Positions 41,978 through 51,240 are shown, counted from the first letter of the stretch. The stretch is DNA of 64,000 nucleotides from Streptomyces lavendulae subsp. lavendulae (GCF_002803845.1 NZ_CP024985.1:7141501-7205500), one strand, 5' to 3'. The notes: generated by a model from the sequence alone, not told the origin. A program made the numbers and translations.

Positions 41978-43096
41978 CTACTGGCCCACACCGACAGCCG
42001 GTCCCGTTCGGCTCAGTACGGCGGCCCGGACGCACAGGACGTCCGGGAGGTGGGCGGCCAGCTGCTGCCAGCTGTCGCCGTCGTCGTGGCTGGCGTACAG
42101 CTCGCCGTTGCGGTTGCCGAAGTAGATGCCGGCCGGGTCCGCGTCGTCGGTGCACAGGGCGTCGCGCAGCACCGTGCCGTAGTGGTCCCCGGGCGGCAAC
42201 CCCCTGGAGAGCGGCTCCCAGTGCGCTCCCGCGTCCTCGGTGCGGAAGACCCGGCAGCGGTGCTGGGCCGGGACCCGGTCGGAGTCGGCGTTGAGCGGGA
42301 ACACGTAGGCGGTGTCGGGCCGGTGGGGGTGAGCGGCCACGGCGAAGCCGAAGTCGGACGGCAGTCCGGCGCCGATGTCGGTCCACTCGGCGCCGGCGTC
42401 GTCGCTGCGGTACACGCCCCAGTGGTTCTGGAGGTAGAGCCGGCCGGGAGCCCCGGCGTCCCGGGCGATCTTGTGGACGCACTGGCCGAACTCGGGGTGC
42501 GGGTCGGGCAGGAACACCGCCGAGACCCCGTGGTTGGACGGCTCCCAGCGGGCTCCGCCGTCGCGGGTGCGGAAGACCCCGGCGGTGGAGACGGCCACCG
42601 TCACGGCCGCCGGATCGGCCGGGTCGGTGATCACCGTGTGCAGGCCCTCGCCCCCGCCGCCCGGAACCCAGGCGGAGCGGGTCGGGTGCTCCCACAGCGG
42701 CCGGACCAGCTTGAAGGAGTCGCCGCGGTCGGTGGAGCGGAACAGGGCGGCCGGCTCGGTCCCGGCGTAGACCACGTCCGGGGCCTCGGGGCCCGCGGGC
42801 TGCAGCTGCCAGATCCGCTCCAGCGAGGCGCCCGTGTCCTGGGGGAACCGCACGGCGGGCGTGGCCGGTTCCCGCCAGGTGGCCCCCAGGTCGTCGGAGG
42901 TGAAGACGGAGGGCCCCCAGTGCGAGCTGTCCCCGCCGACCAGGAGCCGGGGCGCGGGCCCGCGGTTGTCGATGGCCACGGCGGACACGGCCTGGGCGTT
43001 GAAGAGGGGTCCTTCGAGCTCCCAGGGGCCGGTGTCCCGGCGCCGGCCGATGAACAGCCCCTTGCGCGTTCCCGCGAGCAACAACACATCGGTCAT
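41978..43096 (-). CDS. BNR/YCF48-like beta-propeller, sialidase superfamily fold
   Basis: A 372-residue soluble beta-propeller with repeated Asp-box-like turns SDDLGATWREP, TDRGDSFKLV, RDGGARWEPS, SDDAGAEWTDI, TEDAGAHWEPL and HDDGDSWQQL (six copies). No sialidase Arg triad or signal peptide is visible, so it is more likely a binding scaffold than a glycosidase. A GGAGG site eight bases before the ATG fixes the start. It is transcribed toward ung with 11 bp between them. Confidence 0.82.
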   Translation of the reverse strand: MTDVLLLAGTRKGLFIGRRRDTGPWELEGPLFNAQAVSAVAIDNRGPAPRLLVGGDSSHWGPSVFTSDDLGATWREPATPAVRFPQDTGASLERIWQLQPAGPEAPDVVYAGTEPAALFRSTDRGDSFKLVRPLWEHPTRSAWVPGGGGEGLHTVITDPADPAAVTVAVSTAGVFRTRDGGARWEPSNHGVSAVFLPDPHPEFGQCVHKIARDAGAPGRLYLQNHWGVYRSDDAGAEWTDIGAGLPSDFGFAVAAHPHRPDTAYVFPLNADSDRVPAQHRCRVFRTEDAGAHWEPLSRGLPPGDHYGTVLRDALCTDDADPAGIYFGNRNGELYASHDDGDSWQQLAAHLPDVLCVRAAVLSRTGPAVGVGQ

Positions 43097-43200
43097 GGCC
43101 GGTACCTCCGGACGCCCTCGCCCACCTGGTGGCTTTCCGCCAGTCTGCACCCGGCCGCCGACACCGGCCGGGCGGCGCGCGGCGCCCCGCCGGGACGCTT

Positions 43201-43258
43201 GTACGTGAGGTCTCGTACTACGAGAGATTTCGTAGTACGGTGTTTCTCGTACTTAGCG
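43201..43258. promoter_or_regulatory. 17-bp-phased palindromic operator array before the OYE gene
   Basis: A perfect 15-bp palindrome TCTCGTA-C-TACGAGA (centre 43218) is followed by two degraded copies with centres at 43235 and 43252, spaced exactly 17 bases. A fourth half-site (TACGTGA) has centre 43201. The same motif occurs before the downstream ArsR gene. Confidence 0.65.
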
Positions 43259-43298
43259 CCGGTCCCCGGCGCGCGTCCGGTGACATCTGGAGAGACCC

Positions 43299-44399
43299 AT
43301 GAGTGCTGCACCCGCCGCCTTCACCGCCCTTTTCCAGCCCTACACCCTGCGGTCGGTGACCGTGCCGAACCGCGTCTGGATGGCGCCGATGTGCCAGTAC
43401 AGCGCCGAGCCCGCCGGCCCCGACGCCGGCGTGGCCCACGACTGGCACTTCACGCACTACGCGGCCCGCGCCACCGGCGGCACCGGACTGATCGTCCAGG
43501 AGGCCACGGCGGTCTCCCCCGAGGGCCGGATCAGCCCCTACGACCTGGGCATCTGGAACGACACCCAGGTGGCGGCCCTGCGCCGGATCACCGACTTCGT
43601 CAAGTCCCAGGGCGCCGTTCCCGGGATCCAGATCGGCCACGCCGGCCGCAAGGCGTCCACCGAGCGGCCCTGGAAGGGCGGCCGCCTCGTCGGGCCCGAA
43701 GCGCACGGCTGGACCCCGGTCGCGCCGAGCGCCGTGCCGTTCGCCGAGGGCGACCCGGAGCCGCGGGCCCTCACCGTGGAGGAGATCCGGGAGATCACCG
43801 GGCAGTTCGCCGCCGCCGCCGGGCGCGCGCTGGCCGCCGGGTACCGGGTCCTGGAGATCCACGGCGCCCACGGGTACCTGATCGGCCAGTTCCTCTCCCC
43901 GTACACCAACCGGCGCACGGACTCCTACGGCGGCTCCTTCGAGAACCGCACCCGCTTCGCCCTCGAAGTCGTCGACGCCGTGCGGGAGGTGTGGCCCGAG
44001 GAGCTGCCGCTGTTCTTCCGGATCTCCGCCACCGACTGGCTGGACGAGGAGGGCTGGACCGCCGACGACACCGTCCGGCTGTCCGCCCTGCTCCTGGAGC
44101 ACGGGGTGGACCTGCTCGACGTCTCCACCGGCGGCCTCGTCCCGCACGCGAAGATCCCCGTCGGCCCCGACTACCAGGTGCCCTTCGCGGCCCGAGTCAA
44201 GAAGGAGACGGCGCTCCCCGTGGCCGCCGTCGGGCTGATCACCGAGCCCGAGCAGGCCGAGAAGATCCTGGCCAACGGAGAGGCGGACGCCGTCCTCCTC
44301 GGCCGCGAGCTGCTGCGCGACCCCTACTGGGCCCGCCGCGCCGCCGCCGAACTCGGCGGGGAGCTGCGCATGCCCGACCAGTACCACCGCTCCTGGTGA
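43299..44399 (+). CDS. Old Yellow Enzyme-type NADH:flavin oxidoreductase
   Basis: A 366-residue FMN enzyme of the YqjM/OYE class. RVWMAPMCQYSAEP starts the TIM barrel with the cysteine that tunes the flavin, IQIGHAGRKAST is the substrate-binding His region, and EIHGAHGYLIGQFLSPYTNRRTDSYGG and DVSTGGLVPHAKI follow. It reduces activated C=C bonds of electrophiles with NAD(P)H and may detoxify enals or quinones. Its promoter carries a phased operator, and the next gene encodes an ArsR-type repressor whose own promoter carries the same motif. Confidence 0.92.
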   Translation: MSAAPAAFTALFQPYTLRSVTVPNRVWMAPMCQYSAEPAGPDAGVAHDWHFTHYAARATGGTGLIVQEATAVSPEGRISPYDLGIWNDTQVAALRRITDFVKSQGAVPGIQIGHAGRKASTERPWKGGRLVGPEAHGWTPVAPSAVPFAEGDPEPRALTVEEIREITGQFAAAAGRALAAGYRVLEIHGAHGYLIGQFLSPYTNRRTDSYGGSFENRTRFALEVVDAVREVWPEELPLFFRISATDWLDEEGWTADDTVRLSALLLEHGVDLLDVSTGGLVPHAKIPVGPDYQVPFAARVKKETALPVAAVGLITEPEQAEKILANGEADAVLLGRELLRDPYWARRAAAELGGELRMPDQYHRSW

Positions 44400-44402
44400 A
44401 CC

Positions 44403-44441
44403 GGGTGCGGCGCGGGAGTTCCCCACGCCCGCGCCGCACCC
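44403..44441 (+). terminator. Terminator after the OYE gene
   Basis: A perfect 14-bp stem GGGTGCGGCGCGGG/CCCGCGCCGCACCC with an 11-base loop lies four bases past the stop codon and ahead of the next operator. Confidence 0.75.
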
Positions 44442-44443
44442 CC

Positions 44444-44475
44444 ACCCGTCCTACGACGGTTCTCGTACGATGGGG
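44444..44475. promoter_or_regulatory. Second copy of the 17-bp-phased operator, before the ArsR gene
   Basis: TCTCGTA is present again (44461-44467, centre 44468), and 17 bases upstream a right half-site TACGACG sits with centre 44451. Shared sequence and phasing with the OYE operator imply a single regulator, most simply the ArsR protein encoded 46 bases downstream. Confidence 0.6.
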
Positions 44476-44520
44476 GTCCGCCGCCCGGCGGAGGCCGATC
44501 CGAAACGAGAGGAGCCGGAC

Positions 44521-44886
44521 ATGACGGAACGGGACACCGTCCGCACCCTGGCCCACCCCGAGCCGGACGAGATCCGCCTCGAAGGCGTCCTGCACGCCCT
44601 GTCCGACCCGGTGAGGCTGTCCATCGTGCGCGACCTCGCGGCGACCGAAGCCGAGCTCTCCTGCTCGCACTTCGACCTGCCGGTCACCAAGTCCACGACC
44701 ACCCACCACTTCCGCGTCCTGCGCGAGAGCGGGGTCGTGCGCCAGACCTACCGGGGCACGGCCAAGATGAACGGTCTGCGCCGCACGGAGCTCCAGACGC
44801 TCTTCCCCGGCCTGCTGGACAGCGTCCTGGAGGCCGCCGCCGCCGAAGGCGCCCGGCTCGGCGCCCCGGGCGCGCCCCTCACATAG
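44521..44886 (+). CDS. ArsR-family transcriptional regulator
   Basis: A 121-residue winged-helix repressor: LEGVLHALSDPVRLSIVRDLAATEAELSCSHFD, then the recognition helix VTKSTTTHHFRVLRESGVV. It has one cysteine (in ELSCSHFD), not the metal-binding ELCVCDL pair of metal sensors, so it may sense electrophiles through that thiol. GAGAGGAG precedes the ATG. It sits behind the OYE gene with a terminator between, and both promoters share a phased palindrome. Confidence 0.88.
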   Translation: MTERDTVRTLAHPEPDEIRLEGVLHALSDPVRLSIVRDLAATEAELSCSHFDLPVTKSTTTHHFRVLRESGVVRQTYRGTAKMNGLRRTELQTLFPGLLDSVLEAAAAEGARLGAPGAPLT

Positions 44887-44926
44887 GGGTGCCGGAGGCG
44901 GGGGCGTCCCGCGCGGGACGGCCGGC

Positions 44927-46291
44927 TCAGGCGATGCCCGCCGCCGCGCGCAGGCCCGGCCAGTCGGGGATCTTGACCGAGCGGCGGCCCAGCGAGCGGC
45001 CCAGATCCGCTTCGGCCGCCTCGATGGCCAGCCAGCCCGGCCATTCCACGGGGTGCAGCCCGGCCGCGTGCAGGGCGGTGAGCGGATCGGCCGGCAGCGC
45101 GCGCCGGGCCAGCGGGCCCGCGTCCTGGAGCAGCGAGGACACCGTCTCCTTGGCGCACGGCCGGTTGGTGCCGATGACCCCGGTCGGGCCCCGCTTGATC
45201 CACCCCGCCACGTACTCGCCGACCGAGGCCCGGCCCGCGCGCAGCACCCGGCCCGCCGCGTGCGGCACCGTTCCGGTGGCGGCGTCGAAGGGCAGCCCGG
45301 CCGGCGGCACGCCCAGGTAGCCCACCGAGCGCAGCACCAGTTCGGCGTCGAGGTCCTCGTACGCGCCCGTACCCCGCACCCCGCCCCGGCCGTCCGGGGC
45401 GGTCCGCTCGAAGCGGACCCCCCGCACCCGGCCCCGCGGGCCGGCCAGCAGCTCGACCGGGCGCAGGTAGAAGCGCAGTGAGATCGACCGCCGGGCGCCG
45501 GGGTCCGGCGCCGCCCGCGCCCAGCCGCGCAGCACCTCCACGTTCCGCCGGGCCACGGCGGGCAGGGCGGCCGCCGCGGCCGGGTCGCCCGGTTCGGCGC
45601 AGGCCGGGTCGAGGGCCAGATCGGCGGGGTCCACCCGGGTGTCCACCTGCGCCAGCGTGCCCAGTTCGCGCAGTTCCTTGGTGGTGAACCTGCCCTGAGA
45701 CGGGCCCCGCCGGGCCACCATCGTCACCGTCCGCAGCCCGCTGTCGGCCAGCGCCCCCAGGGCCGCCTGCGGCATGTCGGTCGGCCGCAGCTCGGGCACG
45801 CCCCGGGCCAGGATCCGGGTCACGTCCACCGCGACGTTCCCGGCCCCGACGACCACGGCCGAGCGCACCCCGGCCAGGTCGAAGGGGCGGGCATCGGGGT
45901 GCCCGCTGTACCAGGAGACGAACTCCGTCGCGGAGTGCACCCCGGCCAGTTCCTCGCCGGGGAGGCCCAGCGTCCGGTCGCGCGCCGCGCCCACGCAGTA
46001 CACCACCGCGTGGTACAGCTCCAGCAGCCGTGCGGTGGGCAGGAGTTCACCGCCGACCTCGACGTTGCCGAGGAAGCGGATCCGCTCGTCCTCCAGGACC
46101 GACCGGAGGCTTCCGGTCAGCGACTTGATCTTCTCGTGGTCGGGGGCCACCCCGTACCGTACGAGGCCGTACGGCGCCGGCAGCCGGTCCAGCACGTCGA
46201 TCCGGACGCCCGGTACCTCCCGCTGCTGGACCAGTGCCTGAGCGGCGTAGACCCCGCTGGGGCCCGAACCGACGACGGCGACACGAAGCAC
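44927..46291 (-). CDS. FprA-like ferredoxin/adrenodoxin NADP reductase
   Basis: A 454-residue FAD enzyme. RVAVVGSGPSGVYAAQALVQ is the FAD fold, RLPAPYGLVRYGVAPDHEKIKSLTGSL matches adrenodoxin reductase/FprA, SAVVVGAGNVAVDVTRILARG is the NADPH fold, and VAGWIKRGPTGVIGTNRPCAKETV ends the family signature. It passes electrons from NADPH to a ferredoxin for a cytochrome P450 or other acceptor. No P450 lies next to it. Confidence 0.9.
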   Translation of the reverse strand: MLRVAVVGSGPSGVYAAQALVQQREVPGVRIDVLDRLPAPYGLVRYGVAPDHEKIKSLTGSLRSVLEDERIRFLGNVEVGGELLPTARLLELYHAVVYCVGAARDRTLGLPGEELAGVHSATEFVSWYSGHPDARPFDLAGVRSAVVVGAGNVAVDVTRILARGVPELRPTDMPQAALGALADSGLRTVTMVARRGPSQGRFTTKELRELGTLAQVDTRVDPADLALDPACAEPGDPAAAAALPAVARRNVEVLRGWARAAPDPGARRSISLRFYLRPVELLAGPRGRVRGVRFERTAPDGRGGVRGTGAYEDLDAELVLRSVGYLGVPPAGLPFDAATGTVPHAAGRVLRAGRASVGEYVAGWIKRGPTGVIGTNRPCAKETVSSLLQDAGPLARRALPADPLTALHAAGLHPVEWPGWLAIEAAEADLGRSLGRRSVKIPDWPGLRAAAGIA

Positions 46292-46343
46292 GGCGGAGCT
46301 CCTCCCGCAGGTGCTCCCAGCATGCCACCGGGGCCCCGGCCCG

Positions 46344-46997
46344 TCAGCCCATCGCGCGCATCCGGTGGATCTCGGCGGTCTGGGTGGCCACCACCTCGTT
46401 GGCCATCTCCTCGACGGCCCCGTTGTTGCCCTGGGCCAGCGCCTCGCCGGCCATCTTCACGGCCCCCTCGTGGTGGGCGGTCATCAGCTTCAGGAAGAGC
46501 CGGTCGAAGTCGGCGCCCCTGGCCGCGGTCAGTTCCTCGATCTGCTGCTGCGTGGCCATGCCGGGCATCGCGCCGTGGTCGTGGGCCCCGGCGTCGGAGC
46601 CGGGCGAGGGGTAGCGGGAGAGCCACTTCTCCATGGCCCCGATCTCGGGCCGCTGAGCGGCCGCGATGCGCTCGGCGAGGCGTTTGACGGCGTCCGAGGA
46701 GGCCCGCTCGGGGGCGAGGGCGCTCATCGTGAGGGCCTGGCGGTGGTGTTCGGTCATGTGCCGCACGTAGGCCTGGTCGGCGGCGTTGGGGGAGTCGTCG
46801 GGGCGTTCCTTCGCGGCCTGTTCCGGGGAGAGGGTGCGGGACTTCTCGCCCGGTTTGCCGGGGGCGACGACCACCGGGGAGTCTTCGGCGGCCCGTCCGC
46901 CGCCGCCGCCGTCCTGGCAGCCGGTGAGTGTGAGGAGGAGTGCGGCGGCCAGAGCCGCCCCCAGGAATCGGCCGAGTAATGCGTTTGCCATGTCCAT
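46344..46997 (-). CDS. DUF305 lipoprotein
   Basis: A 217-residue lipoprotein: signal LGAALAAALLLTLTGCQDG with a lipobox cysteine, then two DUF305 blocks, YVRHMTEHHRQALTMSALA and FLKLMTAHHEGAVKMAGEAL, each with the paired histidines that bind metal (often copper) in this family. It sits outside the membrane. Divergent from the LVIVD protein gene with about 75 bases between the start codons, so the two may share a control region. Confidence 0.85.
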   Translation of the reverse strand: MDMANALLGRFLGAALAAALLLTLTGCQDGGGGGRAAEDSPVVVAPGKPGEKSRTLSPEQAAKERPDDSPNAADQAYVRHMTEHHRQALTMSALAPERASSDAVKRLAERIAAAQRPEIGAMEKWLSRYPSPGSDAGAHDHGAMPGMATQQQIEELTAARGADFDRLFLKLMTAHHEGAVKMAGEALAQGNNGAVEEMANEVVATQTAEIHRMRAMG

Positions 46998-47073
46998 GGA
47001 AAGGAAGATACTGCCGGGGTCCAGGTTCCGTTCCCAGGAGGAGCGAAACGTACGGGCCCCCACGGGAGGCACA

Positions 47074-48561
47074 GTGACCACGTTGCACACCGTCAGAGTG
47101 CGCCACCGGAGTCTGGGGGTGGCGCTGGCCGCCGCCGGACTCCTCACTACGCTCCTGGCCACCGCCGGACCGGCGGCCGCCACCCCCGACCCCGGCGACC
47201 TCACGCCGGGAGCGGGTTCCCGGCAGAGCGCCGGCCCCGCGCAGGAACGCGAACTCGCACCCGGTGAGATCCCCGGCAAGGACGAGATCGTGCACAGCCG
47301 CAACATCAAACCCCTGGCCAACATCCCGAGCGCCAACCCCAACACCATCAACTCCGACCTGGCGTTCCAGGGGAACTACGCCTACGCCGGGAACTACGAC
47401 GGCTTCACGATCTACGACATCGCCGATCCCAAGTCCCCCAAGGTGGTCACCCGGGTCCTGTGCCCCGGCGGCCAGAACGACGTCTCCGTCTCCGGTGACC
47501 TGCTCTTCCTCTCCACCGACTCCTCGCGCAGCGACGACTCGTGCAACAGCGTCTCGCAGCCCGCCACGGAGAAGTCCTCGTGGGAGGGCATCAAGATCTT
47601 CGACATCAAGGACAAGAAGAACCCCAAGTACATCAAGTCCGTCGAGACCGCCTGCGGTTCCCACACCCACACCCTGGTGCCGGGCGGCCGCGACATCTAC
47701 CTCTACGTCGCCTCCTACTCGCCCAGCGAGGCCTTCCCGGACTGCCAGCCGCCGCACGACGGCATCTCGGTCGTCAAGGTCCCGAAGAAGGCGCCGACCA
47801 AGGCCGCCGTCGTCGCCTTCCCGGTGCTCTTCCCGGACGGCGGGAACCCCGGCGCGCCCACCAACCCCGGGGTCTCCAAGACCACCGGCTGCCACGACAT
47901 CACCGTGCTGCCCTCCGAGGACCTGGCCGCCGGTGCCTGCATGGGCGACGGCATCCTCTTCGACATCAGCGAGCCCGAGCGGCCCCGCGTCATCGACCGG
48001 GTCCAGGACAACGTCAACTTCTCGTTCTGGCACTCGGCGACCTTCAACGAGGACGCGGACAAGGTGGTGTTCACCGACGAGCTGGGCGGCGGAGGCGGCG
48101 CCACCTGCAACGCGGCCACCGGGCCCGACCGGGGCGCCGACGGCATCTACGACATCACGGGCCGCGGAGACCAGCGCAAACTGGTCTTCAAGGGCTACTT
48201 CAAGATCCCGCGCGCCCAGGCCGACACCGAGAACTGCGTGGCCCACAACGGCTCGCTGATCCCGGTCGGCGACGGCCGCGACATCATGGTCCAGGCCTGG
48301 TACCAGGGCGGTGTGTCCGTCTGGGACTTCACCGACTCCACCAGCCCCAAGGAGATCGGCTACTTCGAGCGCGGCCCGCTGACCACCGACCAGCTCGGCC
48401 TCGGCGGCTCCTGGTCGGCGTACTACTACAACGGCCACATCTACTCGAACGACATCGCCAAGGGGCTGGACGTCCTGCGGCTCGACGACTGGCGCACCGA
48501 CGGCGCCAAGCGGGTCCGGATGGACCGGCTCAACGTACAGAGCCAGCCCGAGTACCACTGA
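47074..48561 (+). CDS. Secreted LVIVD-repeat protein
   Basis: A 495-residue exported protein: RHRSLGVALAAAGLLTTLLATAGPAAATP is a Sec signal. The mature part has repeated beta-propeller units with the LVIVD style, such as YAYAGNYDGFTIYDIADPKSPKVV, IKIFDIKDKKNPKYIKSV, GILFDISEPERPRVIDRV and VSVWDFTDSTSPKEIGYF. It binds an unknown partner at the cell surface. GGGAGG before the GTG decides the start. Confidence 0.87.
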   Translation: MTTLHTVRVRHRSLGVALAAAGLLTTLLATAGPAAATPDPGDLTPGAGSRQSAGPAQERELAPGEIPGKDEIVHSRNIKPLANIPSANPNTINSDLAFQGNYAYAGNYDGFTIYDIADPKSPKVVTRVLCPGGQNDVSVSGDLLFLSTDSSRSDDSCNSVSQPATEKSSWEGIKIFDIKDKKNPKYIKSVETACGSHTHTLVPGGRDIYLYVASYSPSEAFPDCQPPHDGISVVKVPKKAPTKAAVVAFPVLFPDGGNPGAPTNPGVSKTTGCHDITVLPSEDLAAGACMGDGILFDISEPERPRVIDRVQDNVNFSFWHSATFNEDADKVVFTDELGGGGGATCNAATGPDRGADGIYDITGRGDQRKLVFKGYFKIPRAQADTENCVAHNGSLIPVGDGRDIMVQAWYQGGVSVWDFTDSTSPKEIGYFERGPLTTDQLGLGGSWSAYYYNGHIYSNDIAKGLDVLRLDDWRTDGAKRVRMDRLNVQSQPEYH

Positions 48562-48576
48562 CGGGCCCGCCCCGGG

Positions 48577-49200
48577 CTACCGGGGGAACGTTCCGCCGGG
48601 CGGTCCGCCGTCCGGCGGGACACCCAGTTCCCAGTCCAGCCCGTACCGCTGGAACAGCTCCGCCCGCAGCCGGGACGCGGGCATCGGCGCCCCCGGCAGC
48701 AGCACCGCCACCACCGCCCCCATCAGCAGTGCCCGCAGCAGCGGATAGTCCGTGTCCGCGTCCGTCGAGCCGTAGCGGACCACGGTGTCCCGCAGCAGTG
48801 CCGCCAGCCGCTGCTGCTCGGGGCACTGGATGAACCCGTCCGCCTGGAGGATCCCCGCCATGTGCGTCCGCATCAGCCGCGGCTGGTCGCGGGCCAGTCC
48901 CAGGATCGCGTCGATGGCACGGGCGAGCCGCTCGCGGCCGTCGTCGCTGCGCGGCTCGCGCTCCAGCCCCGCCTCCAGCGTCAGGTGCATCAGCCGGTGC
49001 ACCGCGGACTGCAGCAGCTGCCGCTTGCCGGGGAAGTAGTACGAGACCAGGCCGCGGGCCGTGCCCGCCCGGTCGGCGATGTCGCCGAGCTTGGTGGCCT
49101 CGTAGCCGCGCTCGGCGACCAGTTCGACCGTCGCCTGCAGCAGCCGCTCCCGGGAACGTCTGCGCAATTCTTCATTGACCGATGCGCTGCGCGGGGACAT
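48577..49200 (-). CDS. TetR/AcrR-family transcriptional regulator
   Basis: A 207-residue regulator. The helix-turn-helix is LLQATVELVAERGYEATKLGDIADRAGTARGLVSYYFPGKRQLL (about residues 20-63). The C-terminal ligand domain is unremarkable. A 13-bp palindrome TGGCTCCGAGCCA at 49219-49231 lies 19 bases before the start and may be its operator. CAGGAG precedes the ATG. The divergent SDR gene is a candidate target. Confidence 0.88.
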   Translation of the reverse strand: MSPRSASVNEELRRRSRERLLQATVELVAERGYEATKLGDIADRAGTARGLVSYYFPGKRQLLQSAVHRLMHLTLEAGLEREPRSDDGRERLARAIDAILGLARDQPRLMRTHMAGILQADGFIQCPEQQRLAALLRDTVVRYGSTDADTDYPLLRALLMGAVVAVLLPGAPMPASRLRAELFQRYGLDWELGVPPDGGPPGGTFPR

Positions 49201-49218
49201 GCTTACTCCTGCGTTGAC

Positions 49219-49231
49219 TGGCTCCGAGCCA
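49219..49231. promoter_or_regulatory. Candidate TetR operator
   Basis: A perfect TGGCTC-C-GAGCCA palindrome sits within 20 bases of the TetR start codon. Its position suggests autoregulation, and it lies in the divergent space before the SDR gene. Confidence 0.45.
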
Positions 49232-49496
49232 ATGTACTCAGCGCGCGGGACCGTCTGCCCGGGGTGACGCGGGGGATCACCCCGGGCAGGCACCCCTTCC
49301 CCCTCTTCGTTCCGCCCTCCTCTCCGCGCTCCGGCGGTCTTCCACCACGGCTCCAGCGGAACCCTTCCTTCCGGACCGCCGCGCCGCCGTCCGCCGTGCC
49401 GCCGTCCGCCGTGCCACCGCCCGCCGGGCGGGCGGCCGGGTACGGGCGCATCCTGGCCAGGTGGAGCGGTCACCCGAGCCGGAGGAGGACCCCGTC

Positions 49497-50267
49497 ATGG
49501 ACGCCGTGGACGCGGCACTCGAAGGAACGGTCGCCCTGGTCACGGGCGCCTCCAGCGGCATCGGCGCCGCAACGGCCGAGGTCCTGGCGGCCCACGGCGC
49601 GGCCGTGGCGCTCGTCGCCCGGCGCGCCGACCGGCTGGAGGAACTGTCCGCGCGACTGAACGCCGCCGGAGGGACCACGCTCGTCATCGCCGCCGACATG
49701 GCGTACGAGGCCCAGGTGCGCGAGGCCGTCGAGCGGACGGTCACCGAACTGGGCCGGCTCGACACCCTCGTCAACAACGCGGGCCTGATGATCCTCGGGC
49801 CGGCCGCCGCCGCCACGACCGACGAGTGGCGGCGCATGGTCGACATCAACCTGACCGGACTGATGAACACCACCCACGCGGCCCTGCCCCACCTGGCCGC
49901 GGCCGCCGCCGAGGGCTCCCGGCGGGTCGCCGACGTGGTCAACGTGTCCTCGGTCGCCGGCCGCGTCGCCTTCGCGGGCAGCAGCGCCTACTGCGCCACC
50001 AAGTACGGGGTCGTCGCCTTCAGCGAGGCCCTGCGCCAGGAGACCGCCGGCCGCCACGTCCGGGTGTCCGTGGTGGAGCCGGGCGCCGTGGACACCGAGC
50101 TGCGCGAGCACAACAGCCCGGAGGTCCAGGAGGCGCTCACCCGCCGGTTCGGCTCGATCGAACGGCTCCGGGCCCGGGACGTCGCCGACACGATCGGCTA
50201 CGTCGTCACCCGCCCCCGGCACGTGGCGGTGGCCGAGCTGCTGGTGCGCCCCACCGAGCAGGTCTGA
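49497..50267 (+). CDS. Classical SDR oxidoreductase
   Basis: A 256-residue short-chain dehydrogenase: the Rossmann motif TGASSGIGAATAEVL near residue 19, NNAGLMI, and the catalytic YCATK segment with SSVAGRVAFAGSSAYCATKYG. It is NAD(P)-dependent, likely acting on a small ketone or alcohol. GGAGGAGG eight bases before the ATG fixes the start. Divergent from the TetR gene. Confidence 0.92.
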   Translation: MDAVDAALEGTVALVTGASSGIGAATAEVLAAHGAAVALVARRADRLEELSARLNAAGGTTLVIAADMAYEAQVREAVERTVTELGRLDTLVNNAGLMILGPAAAATTDEWRRMVDINLTGLMNTTHAALPHLAAAAAEGSRRVADVVNVSSVAGRVAFAGSSAYCATKYGVVAFSEALRQETAGRHVRVSVVEPGAVDTELREHNSPEVQEALTRRFGSIERLRARDVADTIGYVVTRPRHVAVAELLVRPTEQV

Positions 50268-50304
50268 CCCCGGCCCGTCCCGGGCGCCCGCCGCGCGCGC
50301 CGTG

Positions 50305-51240
50305 CTACGCCAGCGCGCTGAGCCCCGGTACGAAGGCCACCAGCAGCGGCACCGCGGGCACCAGGGTGGCCAGGGCCGTCAGCCGCAGCCGGCGGCCCGC
50401 CGAGAGACGGGGTACGGGCGTCAGCAGCCGCCGCACCCGCTGCGGTACGTGGGCCTGGGTCGGGCAGGGGCCGAAGACGCCCCGGTCCTCGTTCAGCCCG
50501 ACCAGGGCCAGGGCCACCGTCAGGCGCCCGTAGCGCCGCGAGGCCACGTCGTCGGCGGCCAGCTCCACCAGCCGGTGCATCTCCGCCTCGAACGCCGCGA
50601 ACACCGGCACCTGCGGGAACCCCTGCGACAGCGCCCCCGAGCAGTGCAGCAGCCAGTCGTGCCGCGCCGCCACGTGGCCCTGCTCGTGCGCCAGCACCGC
50701 GTCCAGCTGGCTGCCCTTGAGCCGGCCCAGCGCCGCCGTGGTCACCACCAGCCGGGGCGCGGCCCCCGGCTGCCACCAGGCCTCCGGACGCGGGCCCTCC
50801 AGGACCACCAGCTTCGTCGCCGCCGGGTCCTCCCCGGGCAACAGCGGCGCCCGCAGATCCAGTTCGGCCCCGCTCGTGCGCCGCCGGGCCCGCGCCCGCA
50901 GCACCTCCCGGGTCAGCATCGCCCCGGTCCACAGCCCTCCGCAGGCCAGCGCGAGGGCGGTCCCGGTGGCCCACGGGCCGCCTTCGGCCCCCAGCCCGTA
51001 CGCGTCGACCACCCCGTGGGGCGCCGCCGCGAACAGCCGGCCGCGCACCGCCTCCCAGGCGGCGGCCGCGCTGAGCAGCATCGACAGCGCCAGGCACAAC
51101 AGGGTGGCGCCCACCACGCACTGCCACGCCCACAGCGCGACGACGGGTTCACGCTCGGGCCACCGGGCCCGGGCCAGCAGGCGGGGCGCGAGGAACGCGG
51201 TCAGGGCGCCGAGCACCAGAAGAGCGGCGGGGACCATCAT
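50305..51240 (-). CDS. M56-family membrane zinc metallopeptidase (BlaR1-like)
   Basis: A 311-residue membrane protease. Three to four hydrophobic segments flank the zinc site HEQGH (residues 185-189) with the third ligand region ELAADDVA. BlaR1-like relatives sense beta-lactams and degrade a BlaI repressor, but there is no extracellular penicillin-binding domain or BlaI gene nearby, so the role is unassigned. The start is a double methionine. It lies 92 bases after a DUF5134 gene on the same strand. Confidence 0.85.
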   Translation of the reverse strand: MMVPAALLVLGALTAFLAPRLLARARWPEREPVVALWAWQCVVGATLLCLALSMLLSAAAAWEAVRGRLFAAAPHGVVDAYGLGAEGGPWATGTALALACGGLWTGAMLTREVLRARARRRTSGAELDLRAPLLPGEDPAATKLVVLEGPRPEAWWQPGAAPRLVVTTAALGRLKGSQLDAVLAHEQGHVAARHDWLLHCSGALSQGFPQVPVFAAFEAEMHRLVELAADDVASRRYGRLTVALALVGLNEDRGVFGPCPTQAHVPQRVRRLLTPVPRLSAGRRLRLTALATLVPAVPLLVAFVPGLSALA

